Assembly (NCBI RefSeq): GCF_052180255.1 | Contig: NZ_CP197466.1 | Span: 2,852,001-2,916,000 of the forward strand | Reading direction: 5' to 3' | Source of the DNA: Paenibacillus_AM sp052180255 | Lineage (GTDB): Bacteria; Bacillota; Bacilli; Paenibacillales; NBRC-103111 | DNA: 64,000 bases | Shown here: in pieces, positions 52,448 through 61,033 of the stretch | Layout of the letters: each line of letters opens with the position of its first letter | Numbering within the stretch: the stretch's first letter is position 1 | Made by a program: the position numbers and the translations under genes | The notes under the pieces: model-generated | Told to the model about the DNA's origin: nothing | What the model saw: only the letters and a program-made list of their open reading frames with translations | The model's database searches: none

Positions 52448-53038
52448 ATGACAAGTAGCAAAAAGAAAGAAAAATACGATCTCATACTCGACGCCGCTCT
52501 AAAAGTATTTGCCGAGCATGGTTTCCATCGCGCTCAGGTCGCCAAAATTGCACGTGAAGCTGGTGTTGCTGACGGAACGATTTATCTTTATTTTAAACGC
52601 AAAGAAGACATTCTCATCTGTTTATTTCGCGAACAGCTTGGCAAGCTCCTTCAACTCGCGAATGAAGCGATACGTGATATTTCGGATGTCAAAACAGCTC
52701 TTCGCACCATATGTGAAATTCACTATACGCACTTAGAAAGTAACCTCGATCTCGCCTTTGTAACCCAGATCGAACTTAGACAAAGCTCACTTGAGCTTCG
52801 CAAAGAAATAGGAATCGCATATAAGCCATACATTAAATTAGTGGAAGATTTATTAAACCGAGGTATTGCGCAAAATGTCTTCCGCCCTGATATGAATGTA
52901 AAACTCGTGCGTTTACTCATCTTAGGAGCCATTGATGAAGTGGTTACTTCGTGGCTGATTGCAGGTCAAAAGTATTCACTTGCTGCCCAAGTCGATGGAA
53001 CTGTTGATTTTTTCCTAAAGGGCATTGAGAGTTCGTAG
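52448..53038 (+). CDS. fadR: TetR-family fatty-acid regulator FadR
   Basis: A 196-residue TetR repressor: N-terminal HTH (ILDAALKVFAEHGFH with VAKIAREAGVADGTIYLYF, residues 11-50) and a TetR C-terminal ligand-binding domain. In B. subtilis FadR (YsiA) represses five beta-oxidation operons and is released by long-chain acyl-CoA. The ATG at 52448 follows GGGGTGATTCC. It leads fadR-etfB-etfA, divergent from fadF-fadN-fadA-fadE-lcfA, with its own operator upstream. Confidence 0.93.
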   Translation: MTSSKKKEKYDLILDAALKVFAEHGFHRAQVAKIAREAGVADGTIYLYFKRKEDILICLFREQLGKLLQLANEAIRDISDVKTALRTICEIHYTHLESNLDLAFVTQIELRQSSLELRKEIGIAYKPYIKLVEDLLNRGIAQNVFRPDMNVKLVRLLILGAIDEVVTSWLIAGQKYSLAAQVDGTVDFFLKGIESS

Positions 53039-53067
53039 CTGTACCATTTTTGAAGGGAGCGATAACG

Positions 53068-53829
53068 ATGGACATTATCGTACTGCTGAAACAGACATTT
53101 GACACCGAGGAGAAAATTATTATTCAGGATGGGATAATCACAGAGGATGGCATAAAATTTATTATTAATCCTTATGATGAATATGCAGTTGAACAAGCCA
53201 TTCAACTTCGAGATGAGCATGGCGGTAAAGTAACCGTTGTCTCTGTAGGTCCAGATCGCACCGCTGAAGCACTTCGCACTGCACTTGCAATGGGCGCCGA
53301 TGAAGCTGTACTCATTACGGATAATAGGATTAGTGCAGATGGTCATGTGGTATCACAAGTACTCGCTTCATTCATTGCAAAAGAATCATTCGATCTGATA
53401 TTGGCTGGGAACTTCTCCGTCGATCAAGGAGCAGGCCAAGTTGCAATTCGTTTAGCGAAGTTGTTGAACATCCCTCATGCCGCTTCTGTCACAAAACTTG
53501 AAATTAAAGATCAGATCGCTCACGTCCATCGGGATGCGGAAGGAGACTTAGAAGTGCTTGAACTGCCTCTTCCAGCGCTTTTCACAGCACAGCAGGGCTT
53601 AAATGAACCTCGTTATCCTTCCTTGCCTGGCATCATGAAAGCGAAGAAAAAGCCCTTCCGTCAATTAAATCTTGATGATTTAGGCCTATCGCCCATTCCA
53701 TCTGCAACAAAGAGATTGGATCTGTCACTTCCTCCTGCAAGGCAAGCCGGTACGATCCTCAAAGGCGAACTGATTAATCAAGTTTCTGAACTGATTCATC
53801 TTCTTCGTCATGAATCAAAAGTGATTTAA
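53068..53829 (+). CDS. etfB: Electron transfer flavoprotein beta subunit
   Basis: A 253-residue EtfB that holds AMP and pairs with EtfA. It has the beta-subunit features INPYDEYAVEQAIQLRDEHGG and GNFSVDQGAGQVAIRLAKLL, with LPALFTAQQGLNEPRYPSLPGIMKAKKKP near 190, the conserved LRYP-type stretch. The ATG at 53068 follows AGGGAG; a TTG at 53050 in frame is upstream of this site. It accepts electrons from FadE. Confidence 0.95.
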   Translation: MDIIVLLKQTFDTEEKIIIQDGIITEDGIKFIINPYDEYAVEQAIQLRDEHGGKVTVVSVGPDRTAEALRTALAMGADEAVLITDNRISADGHVVSQVLASFIAKESFDLILAGNFSVDQGAGQVAIRLAKLLNIPHAASVTKLEIKDQIAHVHRDAEGDLEVLELPLPALFTAQQGLNEPRYPSLPGIMKAKKKPFRQLNLDDLGLSPIPSATKRLDLSLPPARQAGTILKGELINQVSELIHLLRHESKVI

Positions 53830-53847
53830 TAATTTGGAGGTGCTCAA

Positions 53848-54819
53848 ATGGCAAAAACAATTCTCGTCGTTGCGGAAGCACGCGCAGGCAAACTGCGCCA
53901 GGTTTCCTTTGAGGCACTAGGTGCAGCATCATCTTGCATTGAGGCAGGCGATACGATCACTGCACTCTTAATTGGCTCTCAAATAGAAACACTTGCAAGT
54001 GAACTTGCTGCATATGGCGCCAACCAAATCATCGTAATCGATCATACCGATCTTGAACAATATCGCCCAGATGCTTACGTTGCAGCCGTGCAACAAGCTA
54101 TCGAGCAAATTAAGCCCGAACTGATTATTCTTGGACACACCGCAATTGGTCGTGATCTTGCACCTTTAATCGCTGCATCATTATCAGCGGGTCAGCTCTC
54201 AGATGTTGTGGCTATTGAGAAAATAACGGATGATCTCGTATTCACTCGCCCGCTATATGCTGGCAAAGTATTTGAACGCGTCTCATTCGCTAGCACCCCA
54301 TGTGTACTCACCATTCGCCCGAATAACATTCCACCTTTATCCCAAGATTCAAGCTTGCAAGCTGAGGTTATCAACTTACCTTATACCGTCCCTACCCTTC
54401 ATACAATCATCCGTGACGTCGTAAAGAAAGCATCTGGAGCAATCGACCTATCCGAAGCAAAAATCGTTATCTCTGGCGGCCGTGGTGTGAAGAGCGCAGA
54501 TGGCTTTAAGCCGCTCGAAGAACTTGCGAGCCTGCTAAATGGTGCAGTAGGCGCTTCTCGTGGCGCTTGTGATGCCGGCTATTGCGACTATGGCATGCAG
54601 ATCGGTCAGACTGGTAAAGTCGTCACACCTGAAATTTACATTGCTTGCGGGATTAGCGGAGCGATTCAACACCTTGCAGGCATGAGCGGCTCACGCGTTA
54701 TTATTGCGATCAACAAAGACCCTGAAGCACCGATCTTCAAAGTTGCGGATTATGGCATTGTTGGCGACTTATTCGAGGTCGTTCCACTGCTAACTGAAGA
54801 ATTCAGAAAGGTGCTCTAA
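53848..54819 (+). CDS. etfA: Electron transfer flavoprotein alpha subunit
   Basis: A 323-residue EtfA, the FAD-binding partner of EtfB. The C-terminal FAD domain has VISGGRGVKSADGFKPLEELA, VGASRGACDAGYCDYGMQIGQTGKVVTPEIYIACGISGAIQHLAGM and the INKDPEAPIF motif. The ATG at 53848 follows TTGGAGGT. Its stop is 16 bases before a terminator, ending the fadR-etfB-etfA transcript. Confidence 0.96.
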   Translation: MAKTILVVAEARAGKLRQVSFEALGAASSCIEAGDTITALLIGSQIETLASELAAYGANQIIVIDHTDLEQYRPDAYVAAVQQAIEQIKPELIILGHTAIGRDLAPLIAASLSAGQLSDVVAIEKITDDLVFTRPLYAGKVFERVSFASTPCVLTIRPNNIPPLSQDSSLQAEVINLPYTVPTLHTIIRDVVKKASGAIDLSEAKIVISGGRGVKSADGFKPLEELASLLNGAVGASRGACDAGYCDYGMQIGQTGKVVTPEIYIACGISGAIQHLAGMSGSRVIIAINKDPEAPIFKVADYGIVGDLFEVVPLLTEEFRKVL

Positions 54820-54834
54820 AACGAAGCTCCTGGC

Positions 54835-54870
54835 AAAGCCCCCAATCCGTTAAAGACTGGGGGCTTTAGT
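54835..54870 (+). terminator. Terminator after etfA
   Basis: AAAGCCCCCA (54835-54844) pairs perfectly with TGGGGGCTTT (54858-54867) around ATCCGTTAAAGAC. Confidence 0.85.
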
Positions 54871-54951
54871 CTGACTCATCCTCACAGTTCGATGCAAACT
54901 ACTATTTCCTCTCACTTGCATATAGAAAAAAATGATTTTAATAAGAAACAC

Positions 54952-54996
54952 AAAAAAGGTATAACGCAAAGGCTTTCCAGCCAAGCGTCATACCTT
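54952..54996 (-). terminator. Terminator after punA
   Basis: AAAAGGTATAACGC (54954-54967) pairs with GCGTCATACCTTT (54984-54996) with one mismatch, and plus-strand A6 gives a U tail on the minus strand. It lies 20 bases after the punA stop. Confidence 0.7.
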
Positions 54997-55016
54997 TATC
55001 GTCACGATCACTTTAT

Positions 55017-55853
55017 CTATAGTTCTTCCACAATACCAAGAACCAAGTTCAAGAACTTCGCTTTTACAAGCTCTGTGGTTTCCATTACTTCAGCATGGGA
55101 AAGTGGTTGATCCAAGATACCCGCAGCCATGTTGGATATGCAAGAGAAGCCAAGAACTTCTATGCCCGCATGTCTAGCCACGATGACTTCAGGTACAGTT
55201 GACATACCAACAGCGTCAGCGCCAATTGTACGCATCATGCGAATTTCTGCTGGTGTCTCATAAGTTGGGCCTAGTAAGCCCGCATATACACCTTCACGTA
55301 AGCTGAAGTTTTGTTTCGCTGCTACGCTGTGTGCAAGTGCACGAAGACGTTTCGAGTAGGCTTCCGACATGTCAGGGAAACGAACCCCAAGCTCATTATC
55401 GTTAGGTCCAATAAGCGGGTTACGGAACATCATGTTGATATGATCAGAGATGACCATGAGATCACCAACCTCAAAGCCCATATTCACACCACCAGCGGCG
55501 TTTGTCACGATCAAGGTTTGAACGCCAAGTTCTTTCATCACACGTACAGGGAAAGAAACTGTCTCAGCACCATAACCTTCATACGGGTGGAAACGGCCTT
55601 TCATAATGATAACTTGCTTACCTTTAATTTCGCCAATCACTAATTCACCAGCATGTCCTTCTACTGTAGACACTGGGAAGTGTGGAATTTTGTCGTAGCT
55701 TACAGTAGTTGGGTTCTCTACTAAGTCCGCAAGTATGCCTAGTCCTGATCCCAAAATCATCCCGATTGTCGGTCTCACACCTGCTTGTGTGTTAATGTAA
55801 GCTGCTGCCTCACGAATTTCTGCTAAACCTTTATGAGCTGTTTGACTTGCCAT
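55017..55853 (-). CDS. punA: Purine-nucleoside phosphorylase, trimeric type
   Basis: A 278-residue PNP of the trimeric (PNPase I) family that cleaves guanosine and inosine with phosphate. GSGLGILAD, HAGELVIGEIKGK, GRFHPYEGYG, TNAAGGVN and VGMSTVPEVIVARHAG are all present. It is pupG in B. subtilis. The ATG at 55853 follows AGGGAGAGATTG. It follows drm on the same strand and both belong to nucleoside salvage. Confidence 0.95.
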   Translation of the reverse strand: MASQTAHKGLAEIREAAAYINTQAGVRPTIGMILGSGLGILADLVENPTTVSYDKIPHFPVSTVEGHAGELVIGEIKGKQVIIMKGRFHPYEGYGAETVSFPVRVMKELGVQTLIVTNAAGGVNMGFEVGDLMVISDHINMMFRNPLIGPNDNELGVRFPDMSEAYSKRLRALAHSVAAKQNFSLREGVYAGLLGPTYETPAEIRMMRTIGADAVGMSTVPEVIVARHAGIEVLGFSCISNMAAGILDQPLSHAEVMETTELVKAKFLNLVLGIVEEL

Positions 55854-55888
55854 TTCAATCTCTCCCTATTCCTTAAAAATCAATTATA

Positions 55889-57061
55889 TTATTTCATTTC
55901 ATTCAAGAAACTCGTACCAAGTCCTGTTGAAGATACTTTAAAGTTCTCGGCAATTGTCGCACCAAGGTCAGCGAAAGTAGCTCGAACACCAAGGGAACCA
56001 GACGACTTAAAGGATGGGCTCCAAGCAAGTACAGGCACATATTCTCTTGTATGGTCTGTACCCGCATGAATAGGATCATTCCCATGGTCCGCAGTAAGAA
56101 GTAACAGATCATTTTCCCCAATGCGCTCCATGAGTTCAGGTAGACGCGCATCAAATTCTTCCAATGCTTTACCATAACCAATCGGATCACGACGATGACC
56201 GAATAGAGCATCGAAATCAACTAAATTTGTGAAGGACATTCCTTTAAAGTCCCGCCCCATAACATCAATCGTCTTCTGGATGCCATCTGCATTACTTTTC
56301 GTATGAATCGCCTCTGTAATCCCCTCGCCGGAGTAAATATCGTTGATTTTACCGATTGCGATCACTTCATTGCCACCATCATGCACATGATTCATTACAG
56401 TTGCAGCAGGTGGTTTTACAGCGTAGTCATGACGATTTGGTGTACGCTTGAATGCACCAGGCTGCCCGATATAAGGTCTTGCAATAACACGACCACAAGC
56501 AAATTCTTCACCCAGTGTTAATTCTCTTGCTATTTCACATGCACGGTACAATTCTTCAAGAGGAATAATTTCCTCATGAGCAGCAAGCTGGAACACGCTG
56601 TCTGCCGATGTATACACAATCCATGCGCCTGTTTTCATTTGTTCTTCGCCAAGCTCATCCAAGATTTCAGTTCCAGATGCAGGCTTATTCCCAATGACTT
56701 TACGTCCTGTTTTTTCTTCAAAAAGATCAATTAATTTTTTAGGGAAGCCTTCTGGATAAACGTCAAATGGAATTTTAACTTCAAGACCCATTAGTTCCCA
56801 GTGTCCTGTCATCGTATCTTTACCTACAGAAATTTCTTCCATTTTACCAAAATAACCTTGTGTCTGCTCGACTGGTCCCACGCCACGAAGAGGAGCAATG
56901 TTACCTAGTCCGAGCTTTGCCATATTCGGCAATTTTAGATCCATTTGTTCTGCAATATGACCAAGTGTATGAGAACCTGCGTCACCAAATTTGGGTGCAT
57001 CCGGCTGTTCGCCAATGCCAACACTATCCAGTACGACTAAGCAAACTCGATTAAAGTTCAT
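55889..57061 (-). CDS. drm: Phosphopentomutase
   Basis: A 390-residue metal enzyme of the alkaline-phosphatase superfamily that moves phosphate between C1 and C5 of (deoxy)ribose. The metal-binding DSVGIGEQPDA and the phosphothreonine site GKDTMTGHWELMG are near the start; LTADHGNDP lies near the end. The ATG at 57061 follows GGAGGT. Order xerD-drm-punA is the same as B. subtilis ripX-drm-pupG. Confidence 0.96.
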   Translation of the reverse strand: MNFNRVCLVVLDSVGIGEQPDAPKFGDAGSHTLGHIAEQMDLKLPNMAKLGLGNIAPLRGVGPVEQTQGYFGKMEEISVGKDTMTGHWELMGLEVKIPFDVYPEGFPKKLIDLFEEKTGRKVIGNKPASGTEILDELGEEQMKTGAWIVYTSADSVFQLAAHEEIIPLEELYRACEIARELTLGEEFACGRVIARPYIGQPGAFKRTPNRHDYAVKPPAATVMNHVHDGGNEVIAIGKINDIYSGEGITEAIHTKSNADGIQKTIDVMGRDFKGMSFTNLVDFDALFGHRRDPIGYGKALEEFDARLPELMERIGENDLLLLTADHGNDPIHAGTDHTREYVPVLAWSPSFKSSGSLGVRATFADLGATIAENFKVSSTGLGTSFLNEMK

Positions 57062-57166
57062 AAAGTACCTCCAGTATAAATCTTTTTACACCTTATTATC
57101 TCACTATCAACTATTCTTTGCAAAAACACAGCTTTCCTCATTTACCAATATATTCTCCTCAACATA

Positions 57167-57200
57167 TTGAAAGGCCTGTTCCGAGTTGGAACAAGCCTTT
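57167..57200 (-). terminator. Hairpin at the end of xerD
   Basis: AAAGGCCTGTTCC (57170-57182) pairs with GGAACAAGCCTTT (57188-57200) with one mismatch. It overlaps the xerD stop codon; the following U run on the minus strand is short, so termination may be partial. Confidence 0.55.
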
Positions 57201-58095
57201 ATGTATGTGCCCGCGGATGCGTGCGATCATAAACTTCTCTCATCTTCGACTTGGTTACATTTACATAAATTTGAGTCGATGAAATGTCCAGATGCCCAAG
57301 CATCTCCTGAACAGACCTTAAGTCAGCCCCATTCTCAAGCAGATGATACGCAAAGGAATGTCGGAGTGTATGCGGCGTAATTTCGCTTTGAATTTGGGCG
57401 GATTTTGCATAACCTTTAATAATCTTCCAAAAGCCTTGCCTAGTCAAACGTGTACCTAAATGCCCAAAAAATAAAGCCTTATCCGGTTTTTCGGATTTAA
57501 TTAATTGCGGTCGGATCTCTTTCAAATATGTATGTAGCCGTTCTTGCGCAAGACGTGTAAGTGGGATAATACGCTCCCGGTCTCCTTTTCCAATACACCT
57601 AATAGCTCCCATTGAAAGGTGAAGGTCATCCACATTAAGTGAGATCAGTTCGGACACACGCATCCCTGTTGCATACAGAATTTCCAGCATCGCACTATCT
57701 CGATATCCACTCGGTAAACTCAAATCTGGCGCATTCAGCAGCAATTCCACTTCCCCTACCGATAGTACTTGTGGGGCTTTCTTAACAGGTTTGGGCAACT
57801 CGATCTGAAAAGTAGGATCACGCTCCAAACCGTGATGTTCGATTAAAAATTGATACAAGGCACGCACCGATACCATCATCCGCAGCAAAGTGGAAGGAGC
57901 TTTCTTCTGCTTACGCAGCTCTCGCATAAATCCAGCGATATGCGTTCGTGTTGCGCCTGAGAAAGAATCAACAAACTGAAGCTCAAGATACTCCTTATAT
58001 TGACGGAGATCACGCTCATAAGATTGCAACGTATTCGCTGCCAACGTTCGATGTGTACTCAAATGGTGTATGAATGAAGAAATATGCTGTTGCAC
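57199..58095 (-). CDS. xerD: Tyrosine recombinase XerD
   Basis: A 298-residue tyrosine recombinase that works with CodV/XerC at dif to resolve chromosome dimers. The N-terminal core-binding domain (1-95) has NTLQSYERDLRQY; the catalytic residues are R146, K170, H242, R245, H268 and Y277. It starts with GTG at 58095 behind GGGGGA; no ATG is nearby. In B. subtilis the gene is ripX and lies between yqzK and drm, as here. Because it is not next to att-like repeats or cargo genes it is not a phage integrase. Confidence 0.94.
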   Translation of the reverse strand: MQQHISSFIHHLSTHRTLAANTLQSYERDLRQYKEYLELQFVDSFSGATRTHIAGFMRELRKQKKAPSTLLRMMVSVRALYQFLIEHHGLERDPTFQIELPKPVKKAPQVLSVGEVELLLNAPDLSLPSGYRDSAMLEILYATGMRVSELISLNVDDLHLSMGAIRCIGKGDRERIIPLTRLAQERLHTYLKEIRPQLIKSEKPDKALFFGHLGTRLTRQGFWKIIKGYAKSAQIQSEITPHTLRHSFAYHLLENGADLRSVQEMLGHLDISSTQIYVNVTKSKMREVYDRTHPRAHT

Positions 58096-58144
58096 AATTC
58101 ATTCCCCCTATTCCAACCACAGTCGGACCCACTTCACATCATCG

Positions 58145-58378
58145 TTATCCTCCGTACCAATAAAACAGCCTTAATCGTTCCGACATTGAATCGCTTTCTT
58201 GAAGAACGCCACGATGTTGGAACACCTTTACTGAATTACCGCTTGGATGCCGATACTTGTCCAAAGGCTCGATCCAACCTGATATGATTGTCATCACATG
58301 ATACAGTAAATAGGTTAGAAAAACAAACATCACAATAAACTTCGCACGTCCAATCCACTTCCGAATCGAGAATATCAT
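58145..58378 (-). CDS. yqzK: DUF4227 membrane protein YqzK
   Basis: A 77-residue protein with one membrane helix (about 13-35) and a charged outside end (DKYRHPSGNSVKVF). It matches the YqzK family by position between fur/ald and xerD, by length and by the RKWIGRAKFIVMF start followed by the PLDKYRHPSG stretch. Function unknown. The ATG at 58378 follows GGAGGG; the longer frame to 58453 runs over the ald terminator and is rejected. Confidence 0.8.
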   Translation of the reverse strand: MIFSIRKWIGRAKFIVMFVFLTYLLYHVMTIISGWIEPLDKYRHPSGNSVKVFQHRGVLQESDSMSERLRLFYWYGG

Positions 58379-58440
58379 AGGCAAGTCCCTCCTACGATTG
58401 TTGTATGATGCGAAAGCTAGGAATATGTCCCAGTGTAACA

Positions 58441-58468
58441 AAAAGAACAGCACTTTTGTGCTGCTCTC
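58441..58468 (-). terminator. Terminator after ald
   Basis: AGAACAGCAC (58444-58453) pairs with GTGCTGCTCT (58459-58468) with one mismatch; A5 before it on the plus strand gives U on the minus transcript. Confidence 0.75.
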
Positions 58469-58495
58469 TAAATGTATGAACTAATTTGTATTCAT

Positions 58496-59617
58496 TTACC
58501 CTTGTAATGCATCGGATAGACGAACATATGGCATGTCCATTGCCTCTGCTACCGCATTGTAAGTCACATGACCATTATATGTATTCACACCAAGACTCAG
58601 TGGACCATTCTCTTGAATTGCGCGCAGTACACCTTTACCTGCAATTTCAAGTGCATAAGGTAATGTTGCATTTGTCAATGCAAATGTCGATGTACGTGGA
58701 ACTGCACCCGGCATGTTTGCAACAGCGTAATGCACCACATCGTGAAGAACATACGTCGGATTGTTATGTGTTGTAACACGATCAACCGTTTCAATTGTTC
58801 CACCTTGATCTACTGCTACATCGACAATGACAGAACCTGGCTTCATCGTCTTCACCATGGCTTCTGTTACAAGCTTCGGAGCTCTTGCACCTGGGATTAG
58901 AACTGCACCAATTAGGAGGTCCGCTTTTTGAACAGCAGAAGCAATATTATAAGGATTAGACATGACTGTCTGTACTCTTCCACCAAAAATATCATCGATA
59001 TAACGCATCCGATCCACGCTGCGCTCTAATATCGTTACACTAGCACCTAGACCGACTGCCATCTTCGCTGCATTCGTTCCAACAATACCACCGCCTAAGA
59101 TCACAACATCCGCTGGTGCTACACCAGGAACGCCACCAAGAAGCACACCGCTTCCGCCGTAATATTTTTCTAAAAATTGTGCCCCTACCTGAACACTCAT
59201 ACGACCTGCTACTTCACTCATCGGTGTAAGCAGTGGTAATCCGCCATTTGGCAATTGGATTGTCTCATAGGCAATACCCGTTACTTTTTGACGCACAAGA
59301 TGTTCAGCTAAATCTCCAGCTGCCGCTAAGTGCAAGTATGTAAATAGAATCAAGTCCGGACGGAAAAATCCGTACTCCTCAGGCAAAGGTTCTTTCACCT
59401 TCATGACCATCTCTGCTCCGCCCCAAACTTCTTCAGCAGTAGCGAATAGCTCAGCACCTTCTGCAACATAATCTGCATCTGTAAATCCACTACCAATACC
59501 AGCGCCTTGTTCAACTAAAACTCGATGTCCTGCTGCACGCATCATACCTGCTCCACCAGGTGTTAATGCCACTCGATTCTCGTTGTTCTTAATTTCTTTG
59601 GGTACTCCTATGATCAT
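58496..59617 (-). CDS. ald: Alanine dehydrogenase
   Basis: A 373-residue NAD enzyme that turns L-alanine into pyruvate and ammonia and back. MIIGVPKEIKNNENRVALTPGG opens it, followed by KVKEP, and the NAD-binding VVILGGGIVGTNAAKMA near 170 and NLPGAV-like NMPGAVPRTST. In B. subtilis Ald is needed for good sporulation. The ATG at 59617 follows AGGAGG and a promoter is seen upstream. It is inserted between fur and yqzK, which are adjacent in B. subtilis. Confidence 0.96.
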   Translation of the reverse strand: MIIGVPKEIKNNENRVALTPGGAGMMRAAGHRVLVEQGAGIGSGFTDADYVAEGAELFATAEEVWGGAEMVMKVKEPLPEEYGFFRPDLILFTYLHLAAAGDLAEHLVRQKVTGIAYETIQLPNGGLPLLTPMSEVAGRMSVQVGAQFLEKYYGGSGVLLGGVPGVAPADVVILGGGIVGTNAAKMAVGLGASVTILERSVDRMRYIDDIFGGRVQTVMSNPYNIASAVQKADLLIGAVLIPGARAPKLVTEAMVKTMKPGSVIVDVAVDQGGTIETVDRVTTHNNPTYVLHDVVHYAVANMPGAVPRTSTFALTNATLPYALEIAGKGVLRAIQENGPLSLGVNTYNGHVTYNAVAEAMDMPYVRLSDALQG

Positions 59618-59650
59618 ATCTAAGCCTCCTAGAATTTATCAGACTTATTT

Positions 59651-59680
59651 ACTATACTCTGAATTTACAGTAATTCTCAA
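59651..59680 (-). promoter_or_regulatory. Sigma-A promoter of ald
   Basis: On the minus strand TTGAGA (59680-59675), an 18-base spacer and TATAGT (59656-59651), about 34 bases before the ald start. Confidence 0.6.
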
Positions 59681-59702
59681 TGTATTTTTAAAAATAAATA
59701 AT

Positions 59703-59737
59703 AAAAAACCTTCCTTGGATTAAGTCACCGTGGAAGG
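59703..59737 (-). terminator. Terminator at the end of fur
   Basis: CCTTCC (59709-59714, extended by TTGG) pairs with GGAAGG (59732-59737, preceded by CCGT) and plus-strand A6 gives U6 on the minus strand. It overlaps the last fur codons. Confidence 0.55.
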
Positions 59738-60214
59738 CTTTTCGGAATCATGGTTTGAAGGATCTTCTTGTTTAGCCTTGTTTGAACAACGACTGCAAAT
59801 ACCTTGGAAATCCAATCGGTGATCAAGCACTTGAAATTGGAATTCAATCAGTAAACGCTCTTCAAGCGGAGTCAGCCAATCATCTTTTATTTCATCAACA
59901 GACCCGCACTGTACACAAATCAAATGATGGTGATGATGGTGACTGCTATCGCCACGTAAGTCATAACGGGCTACGCCATCGCCAAAGTTCATTTTTTCTA
60001 AAACATGTAATTCACTTAATAATTCTAATGTCCGATAAACAGTCGCAAGTCCAATTTCTGGCGCTTTATCTCGTACAAGCATGAACACATCTTCAGCACT
60101 GAGATGATCCGCTTCGTTCTCAAGCAGCACACGAACCGTTGCCTCGCGCTGCGGAGTCAGCTTATAACCTTGAGATTGCAGCTGCTGCTTAATCTGCTCA
60201 ATTCTTGCTTCCAT
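59720..60214 (-). CDS. fur: Ferric uptake regulator Fur
   Basis: A 164-residue Fur-family metalloregulator. The N-terminal winged helix has YKLTPQREATVRVL and IGLATVYRTLELL; the dimer domain carries SSHHHHHHLICVQCG with six His in a row (92-97) and the structural zinc pairs C100/C103 and C140/C143. Position next to spoIIM and near yqzK-xerD is that of B. subtilis fur, rather than perR or zur. It has a hydrophilic tail of about 20 residues after the last CxxC. A sigma-A promoter lies upstream; no clear Fur box was recognised. Confidence 0.92.
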   Translation of the reverse strand: MEARIEQIKQQLQSQGYKLTPQREATVRVLLENEADHLSAEDVFMLVRDKAPEIGLATVYRTLELLSELHVLEKMNFGDGVARYDLRGDSSHHHHHHLICVQCGSVDEIKDDWLTPLEERLLIEFQFQVLDHRLDFQGICSRCSNKAKQEDPSNHDSEKPSTVT

Positions 60215-60260
60215 ACTCCGCCTCCTTAGTAGCGGCTAATGCTATAACATCGCTAATTTC

Positions 60261-60290
60261 ATTATAGAAGGTGCATCCTGCGAAAGTCAA
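60261..60290 (-). promoter_or_regulatory. Sigma-A promoter of fur
   Basis: Minus strand TTGACT (60290-60285), 18-base spacer, perfect TATAAT (60266-60261), about 47 bases before the fur start. Confidence 0.7.
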
Positions 60291-60325
60291 ACATTTGCTA
60301 CAGATTAAGTCGAAGGCACCATTTT

Positions 60326-60961
60326 TTACAATGAATTTAGCATCGGCGTTACCCATCGCATGAGATAGGGTGAGACAAAGCCTTCATATAAAGAAACAAA
60401 TGTAACAATGAGACAGCTTATAACGGCAACTGAACTAAACTTCACAAGCGGTTGCATCATATTGCCTCTACTATTCAAAAATCGATTCTTCACTAGGTAC
60501 ATGGCAAAAGATATGGCAGACACAGAGCATACAATCAGCATAGGTACAACAACGATATTTTGCGGAGCCACAGATACAAGAGCAAATAAGATGCCTTTCC
60601 ATGACATTTGGCCAGCCAGGTAACCAACCGTAAACCCGATCATGACTCCTTTTAGAAAATCGAGAATCAAGAGCAACGGAACACCAATAATCGATAAACC
60701 AAATAACCAAATAAGAAGGATCCACTTCAAATGCATCATAAGTACAGAAATAAACACATTATTACTCTCTAAGTTAAGGCTGCCATCATTTATGGAGTTA
60801 AAAAACGAAGATAGGTACTGCATCATCTCTTGCTTTTGTTCCAATGACAGTGCGTTAACCGTTACCGTACCAAATACAATCCCCATGACAAAAAGAACAC
60901 AAACGAAAATATAGAGTGACATATGTTCCTTCATATAGGACTTCCAAGTCGTACCCTTCAT
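60326..60961 (-). CDS. spoIIM: Stage II sporulation protein M
   Basis: A 211-residue membrane protein with about five helices (LYIFVCVLFVMGIVFGTV near the start, a hallmark VFGTVTVNALS, and GVMIGFTVGYLAGQM). SpoIIM joins SpoIID and SpoIIP in the peptidoglycan-degrading complex that drives engulfment; it is made in the mother cell under sigma-E. The ATG at 60961 follows GGGGGTGA. It lies next to fur as in B. subtilis and a sigma-E type -10 is seen upstream. Confidence 0.94.
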   Translation of the reverse strand: MKGTTWKSYMKEHMSLYIFVCVLFVMGIVFGTVTVNALSLEQKQEMMQYLSSFFNSINDGSLNLESNNVFISVLMMHLKWILLIWLFGLSIIGVPLLLILDFLKGVMIGFTVGYLAGQMSWKGILFALVSVAPQNIVVVPMLIVCSVSAISFAMYLVKNRFLNSRGNMMQPLVKFSSVAVISCLIVTFVSLYEGFVSPYLMRWVTPMLNSL

Positions 60962-61017
60962 TCCGATTCACCCCCATCACGCTGATCTTCTTAGACAAGC
61001 TTATGAGAGAGAACTGG

Positions 61018-61025
61018 AATGTATG
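61018..61025 (-). promoter_or_regulatory. Sigma-E type -10 element upstream of spoIIM
   Basis: The minus strand has CATACATT, a full match to the sigma-E -10 consensus CATACANT, 57 bases before the spoIIM start and just after the yqxK stop. No convincing -35 lies at the right distance, so this is a candidate only. Confidence 0.35.
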
Positions 61026-61033
61026 TGTCCATT

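Noticed and set aside
57199..58095. XerD as a phage or mobile-element integrase
   Set aside because: It sits in its conserved chromosomal place (yqzK-xerD-drm) with no att repeats or cargo.
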